From Lentimonas sp. CC4 (GTDB taxonomy: Bacteria; Verrucomicrobiota; Verrucomicrobiia; Opitutales; Coraliomargaritaceae): 64,000 bases of DNA. The position numbers and the translations under genes were made by a program. Positions 60,756 to 64,000 of this stretch are shown piece after piece. Location of the stretch: contig NZ_CACVBO010000001.1 in assembly GCF_902728235.1 (NCBI RefSeq), positions 372,001-436,000 of the forward strand, written 5' to 3'. Each line of letters begins with the position of its first letter. Positions within the stretch are counted from its first letter, which is position 1. Under the pieces are notes generated by a model. That model ran no database searches, was not told the origin of the DNA, and saw only the letters and a program-made list of their open reading frames with translations.

Positions 60756-62015
60756 ATGAGCATTCACATCTTAACACAAAATTCTGAAGTCAAAACTCGA
60801 CTGGGAGCCTTCCTAGATGAGATGGGGAAGAAGTATGTATTCCATGACACCCTGTTGACTCTGGAAAAAAAGCTCAGCCGTTTAAAAAAGACAGATGCCG
60901 TTTTTTACGATCTGCAGCTCGAAGAACACATTTGGGCATTTGAACCGATCTACTTAGGATCACGCAAGACACACATGGTCGTCTTCGAGCCTAGCGATAC
61001 TGGTTCCGTGAACTACAGCCCGATGGGCAATGAACACTTTTTAATATTATCGAAAGATGATGCTCGCACAAAAAAACGGCTAATCACTCTCTTCCACGAG
61101 CTCACCAAACTATCAGCACCACGTAAGGCAGCGAAAAAGAAAGCAAAGAAAAAGGCAGTCGCAAAAAAGAAAGCCACAAGCCAAACAACCGATGCCACCG
61201 CGACTACCCCAGTCGCTGAAGCGCCAGTAGCAGCAGTCACACAAACGACACGCTACTTGCAGGCAAATAGCGACGCGATGAAACACTTCGCAGCAGAGCT
61301 AAAAGAAGCCGCAGGGAAACATAAATTTACAATGCTGCAAGGCGAGGACGGTGCAGAATTCGAACTCGCAGCCCGCGAACTCAACTTTCAGGCCAACGGA
61401 GACATCAGCCCACTCATCGTGTTCGACCCGATGAACCTAAAGTCTCAAGAGCTAGAGGAACTGGCAGAATCGGCCATGGCCGCAAAAGTCACTCAATACT
61501 GCTATCTCGGTCTCACACTTGAGCTCAACAGTCAGTCCGTCTCTGAGATTGCCAGTTTCCTAGGTCACCTCAAAATGCAGCTCAAAGAGCAGGACACATA
61601 CCTGCACCTAATCATTGGCCACGAAATCGAGTCCGAGTCCTGCTTCCCTGACAATATCCGCCCAACGCTCGACGCAGTGCGCGGCACCAGTCACCTACTC
61701 CAGATCCCAGGTATGGCGAGTCGTGCAGATGATATTTCAGCGATCGCCCACTCCATATTCAGCATGCTGCGCATGGCGCACCCGTTCCTGCAAGCACGCT
61801 CAATCGACAGCTCTGCGATCAAGCACCTCGAAGCCGAATGCGCCGAGCTAGATTACTCAAGAATCACACGTGTCCTACGCAATGCGATGGCTCTCGGCCG
61901 CAGCCCAACACTGACTAAAGACGAGCTACTGAGCTTCCGTGACAACAGCCCGACCACTCAGCACTTAATGGAAAGCTTAGCTGACGAGAAATACTACCCC
62001 TCCGCTCCTCAGTAA
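60756..62015 (+). CDS. Degenerate sigma-54-activator-like protein without Walker A lysine
   Basis: 419 residues. Residues 1-115 look like a receiver-type domain without the phospho-Asp context (HILTQNSEVKTRLGAFLDEM; DAVFYDLQLEEHIWAF). A Lys/Ala linker, APRKAAKKKAKKKAVAKKKA, follows. Residues 165-400 follow the NtrC AAA+ order: TRYLQANSDAMKHFAAELKE, then TMLQGEDGAEFELAARELNF where NtrC has GESGTGKE, a LLQIPGMASRADDISAIAHS segment like PPLRERxEDI, and LDYSRITRVLRNAMALGRSP like the NVREL region. The Walker A lysine and the GAFTGA loop are missing, so ATP hydrolysis and sigma-54 contact are unlikely. The assignment is by pattern only. Confidence 0.65.
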   Translation: MSIHILTQNSEVKTRLGAFLDEMGKKYVFHDTLLTLEKKLSRLKKTDAVFYDLQLEEHIWAFEPIYLGSRKTHMVVFEPSDTGSVNYSPMGNEHFLILSKDDARTKKRLITLFHELTKLSAPRKAAKKKAKKKAVAKKKATSQTTDATATTPVAEAPVAAVTQTTRYLQANSDAMKHFAAELKEAAGKHKFTMLQGEDGAEFELAARELNFQANGDISPLIVFDPMNLKSQELEELAESAMAAKVTQYCYLGLTLELNSQSVSEIASFLGHLKMQLKEQDTYLHLIIGHEIESESCFPDNIRPTLDAVRGTSHLLQIPGMASRADDISAIAHSIFSMLRMAHPFLQARSIDSSAIKHLEAECAELDYSRITRVLRNAMALGRSPTLTKDELLSFRDNSPTTQHLMESLADEKYYPSAPQ

Positions 62016-62064
62016 AACCAATGGCACGTATACTGCCTCGGAGATTATAAAACTCCGAGTGTAA

Positions 62065-62967
62065 CTACGAAACCGTCAGGCCAGTGTTATCAGCGACGAG
62101 ACGATAGACACGACTACTCACACCATTGGACTTGTAAACCTGCTGCATCGCAGCGCCGACTTGTAGCGCATGCGCCTTATCTGTCACACAAATCACGGTC
62201 GATCCGCTACCACTGAGCCATCCGGTAAATGCGCCATCATTACACCCCGCCTGAATACTTTCGTGCCCAAATGGATTGAGCAACTCACGGTAAGGCTGGT
62301 GAATATAGTCATTCACCGCACCTTTGAGACGCGCGAATTCACCGGAAACGAGCGCTCCGACTAAAAATGCCAAGCTATTCGCACTGCGCACCACATCATT
62401 AAACGGGATACTATCGGGCAGAACACGGCGAGAATTCTTCGTCAACACCTGATAAGCTGGTGACACGGCGACAAACATCAACGACTCAGGCAAGCCGAAG
62501 CGCACATGTTCGCGATAGGCAAAACTGTCTGGATCTGTGCGAGCGATACAAAAACCTCCCGCAAATACGGCGCAGGCATTATCCGGCGCATTATCCAACT
62601 GAGTCGTTAGGCGAATCATCGCGTCCTGATCTAGCGGGCTACCAGTCAATGCATTCAGCCCAGCGACAATACTCGCGCGCACGGTCGCACTCGAACCGAG
62701 ACCACGCGCCAACGGCACATCGCCCCAAATCTCATAGTCAAACCCGCCGTATTCGACACCAGCGAGATCAAGAAAGCCACGCGTAGTCGCCTCTACCATC
62801 GCCTGAGTGCCCTCGGCAGCTTCGCCAATGCTTACGATCTGCGCATCCTCGCGCGAGGTAATGCGCACAAAGTTATACAGTGTCAGAGCGATACTAAGTG
62901 TATCAAAGCCAGGGCCACAATTCGAGGTGCTGGCCGGAGCCTGAACGAGGACAGATTGTTGAGACAT
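62065..62967 (-). CDS. thrB: Homoserine kinase
   Basis: 300 residues, a GHMP kinase. VQAPASTSNCGPGFDTLSIA is the N-terminal signature of ThrB and DVPLARGLGSSATVRASIVA the ATP-binding motif; the C-terminal GAFTGWLSGSGSTVICV is motif 3. It phosphorylates homoserine on the way to threonine. It is the third gene of an rpoZ-smpB-thrB row on the minus strand, 20 bases after smpB. Confidence 0.95.
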   Translation of the reverse strand: MSQQSVLVQAPASTSNCGPGFDTLSIALTLYNFVRITSREDAQIVSIGEAAEGTQAMVEATTRGFLDLAGVEYGGFDYEIWGDVPLARGLGSSATVRASIVAGLNALTGSPLDQDAMIRLTTQLDNAPDNACAVFAGGFCIARTDPDSFAYREHVRFGLPESLMFVAVSPAYQVLTKNSRRVLPDSIPFNDVVRSANSLAFLVGALVSGEFARLKGAVNDYIHQPYRELLNPFGHESIQAGCNDGAFTGWLSGSGSTVICVTDKAHALQVGAAMQQVYKSNGVSSRVYRLVADNTGLTVS

Positions 62968-62987
62968 GATGGTGGTGGTGACGCGCC

Positions 62988-63464
62988 CTATTTATGGTGG
63001 CGCATTTCGCGCTCAGCTTCACGCATCGTGATCTTCTTCTTCAGCGTCTCACGTTTATCGAACAGTTTCTTACCCGTGCAGAGCGCGATCTCGACCTTAA
63101 TTAGGCCGTGTTTCAGATACATGCGCAGAGGGATCAGCGACTTACCGCCGGCCTCCATCGCACCAAATATTTTATGAATCTCTCGACGGTGCAGAATTAA
63201 CTTACGCTTCCGACGCGGAGGGTGGTTGGCAAAGTTTCCGAACTTATATTCGCCAATATGCGAATTATAGAGCCAGCACTCGCCTTTCTCGATACGACAA
63301 AACCCTTCGGTGATCTGTGCATCGCCTGCACGAACCGCTTTTACCTCGGTGCCTTGCAGCACGATACCTGCCTCAAAAGAGTCCCCCACAAAATAATTGT
63401 GGTGAGCCTTGCCGTTGCGGATTTCCTTAAATCGGTCCTCCGGTGACTTTTTTTTAGCACACAC
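62988..63464 (-). CDS. smpB: SsrA-binding protein
   Basis: 158 residues. It binds tmRNA and brings it to stalled ribosomes. HHNYFVGDSFEAGIVLQGTE, VKAVRAGDAQITEGF and the C-terminal RETLKKKITMREAEREMRHH are typical. The start is a GTG at 63464 with GGGAGA nine bases upstream, which fixes it; there is no earlier ATG. No ssrA gene was recognised in the window. Confidence 0.95.
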   Translation of the reverse strand: MCAKKKSPEDRFKEIRNGKAHHNYFVGDSFEAGIVLQGTEVKAVRAGDAQITEGFCRIEKGECWLYNSHIGEYKFGNFANHPPRRKRKLILHRREIHKIFGAMEAGGKSLIPLRMYLKHGLIKVEIALCTGKKLFDKRETLKKKITMREAEREMRHHK

Positions 63465-63534
63465 CGTAAAATCTCCCTTTATATATAGGGAACGTTAAAA
63501 TTTGGAATCAGACGAATAAACGACTCGCAAACAG

Positions 63535-63753
63535 CTATTCGCTGTCGCTGTGTTTCTCTTCGTCCAACTGGTAAGTAATCTTACCTTCCATGACTTCGCG
63601 TAGAGCCAAATCTTCGGCTGATAGGCGTTCAAGTGACTCAATCAGTGGCTTGTAGCCACTTTTCAGTTGTTTCGCACGACGCGAAATAACATTGATCAAA
63701 ATCATTGGATCAGGGATTACCAATTGTGCGGCCTGTAAATAATCGTCTCTCAA
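63535..63753 (-). CDS. rpoZ: DNA-directed RNA polymerase omega subunit
   Basis: 72 residues, slightly shorter than in enterobacteria. IPDPMILINVISRRAKQLKS with GYKPLIE is the omega/Rpb6 core; the tail ITYQLDEEKHSDSE is acidic. Start is a TTG at 63753, preceded by GAAGGAG at 8 bases, which makes it convincing. First gene of the rpoZ-smpB-thrB row and divergent from rplM. Confidence 0.92.
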   Translation of the reverse strand: MRDDYLQAAQLVIPDPMILINVISRRAKQLKSGYKPLIESLERLSAEDLALREVMEGKITYQLDEEKHSDSE

Positions 63754-63862
63754 AGTGATAGCTCCTTCTTAGTGGTGTATTTGGAAAAGCAGCGGAAAAT
63801 GACGCAGCAGCGACCATTTGCAATAAAAAAGCTAAATAAGCTGAAAAGGTTTAAAATTCCAA

Positions 63863-63890
63863 TTGACAGCGCCTTCTCGCATTCTACTGT
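63863..63890 (+). promoter_or_regulatory. Sigma-70-type promoter of rplM
   Basis: TTGACA at 63863-63868, a 16-bp spacer and TACTGT at 63885-63890, 20 bases before the rplM ATG. The -35 box is a perfect match and the -10 box is one of moderate strength. Confidence 0.65.
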
Positions 63891-63909
63891 TTGCCGCTTT
63901 TCCAAAATC

Positions 63910-64000
63910 ATGAAAACAACTTTAGCTACTACATCCGATCACACCAAGAACTGGTTCGTGGTTGACGCTGCCGAAGAAACACTCGGTCGTATCTCCGTAA
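63910..64000 (+). CDS. rplM: 50S ribosomal protein L13, 5' part
   Basis: Only 30 codons lie in the window: MKTTLATTSDHTKNWFVVDA then AEETLGRISV. W.VVDA....LGR is the L13 N-terminal signature. rpsI is expected to follow outside the window. Confidence 0.93.
   Translation, partial: MKTTLATTSDHTKNWFVVDAAEETLGRISV

Noticed and set aside
1-64000. tRNA, rRNA, tmRNA or riboswitch genes
   Set aside because: No T-loop-like or rRNA-like sequence was recognised by eye on either strand, and no riboswitch core before gcvH, thrB or hemB.

Overview
The window is one contiguous piece of a Gram-negative bacterial chromosome. It most resembles a marine member of the Verrucomicrobiota, class Opitutae (Coraliomargarita/Puniceicoccales type). 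That placement is an inference from gene content (LPS inner-core genes, SpeA, DUF2760/Hsp70 operon, CHASE4 kinase), weak Shine-Dalgarno signals before many genes and the dense intergenic palindromic repeats. No phage, plasmid, CRISPR array, rRNA or tRNA was recognised.

Layout. 1-3.1 kb: an ECF sigma factor with a partial downstream partner, then two arrays of a roughly 119-bp palindromic repeat flanking a REP-associated (Y1/HUH) transposase, a small orphan gene, and a 154-bp inverted structure built of 10-bp iterons. 3.2-9.7 kb: a dienelactone hydrolase and a DUF2760-Hsp70-Hsp70(DUF3731) chaperone operon. 9.8-10.6 kb: almost seven copies of a 122-bp tandem repeat rich in hairpins, lying in a divergent promoter region. 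10.8-18 kb: DinG-like helicase, PP2C phosphatase, TPR and DUF1294 proteins, a third array of the 119-bp repeat family and an AddB-like nuclease. 18-29.8 kb: housekeeping genes (murQ, speA, gcvH, hemB, cysS) with lipoproteins, a CNNM/CBS protein, a secreted papain-like protein, an EF-hand protein and an SMP-30 enzyme.

29.9-52.2 kb is a surface-polysaccharide region. Three plus-strand glycosyltransferases face a convergent ten-gene minus-strand operon (42.3 to 33.1 kb). The operon encodes a surface-glycan glycosyltransferase, a SIS-domain isomerase, two SDRs, a 3-dehydroquinate-synthase-like cyclase, a CMP-sugar-synthetase/cupin fusion, a YhcH/NanQ-like protein, a 2-hydroxyacid dehydrogenase, a Gfo/Idh/MocA oxidoreductase and a DUF115/MptE-like protein. 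This set does not match a pathway I know and is the best candidate for an undescribed system: a nucleotide-activated, possibly carbocyclic, sugar. Next comes a plus-strand LPS-core block with waaG and waaP homologues, the complete ADP-heptose pathway (gmhB, rfaD, rfaE2, gmhA, rfaE1), a DegT aminotransferase, an MsbA-like exporter and a tiny lipoprotein. A 288-bp MITE-like element fills the waaP-gmhB gap.

52.2-64 kb: a large FAD/Fe-S oxidase, a CHASE4 histidine kinase, a three-domain LplT-PlsC-Aas fusion, an unusual protein that looks like a sigma-54 activator without its Walker A lysine, then thrB, smpB and rpoZ on the minus strand and the 5' end of rplM on the plus strand. Several distinct families of short palindromic repeats are scattered through the intergenic spaces; one family supplies the stop codon of the gene it abuts at two places.
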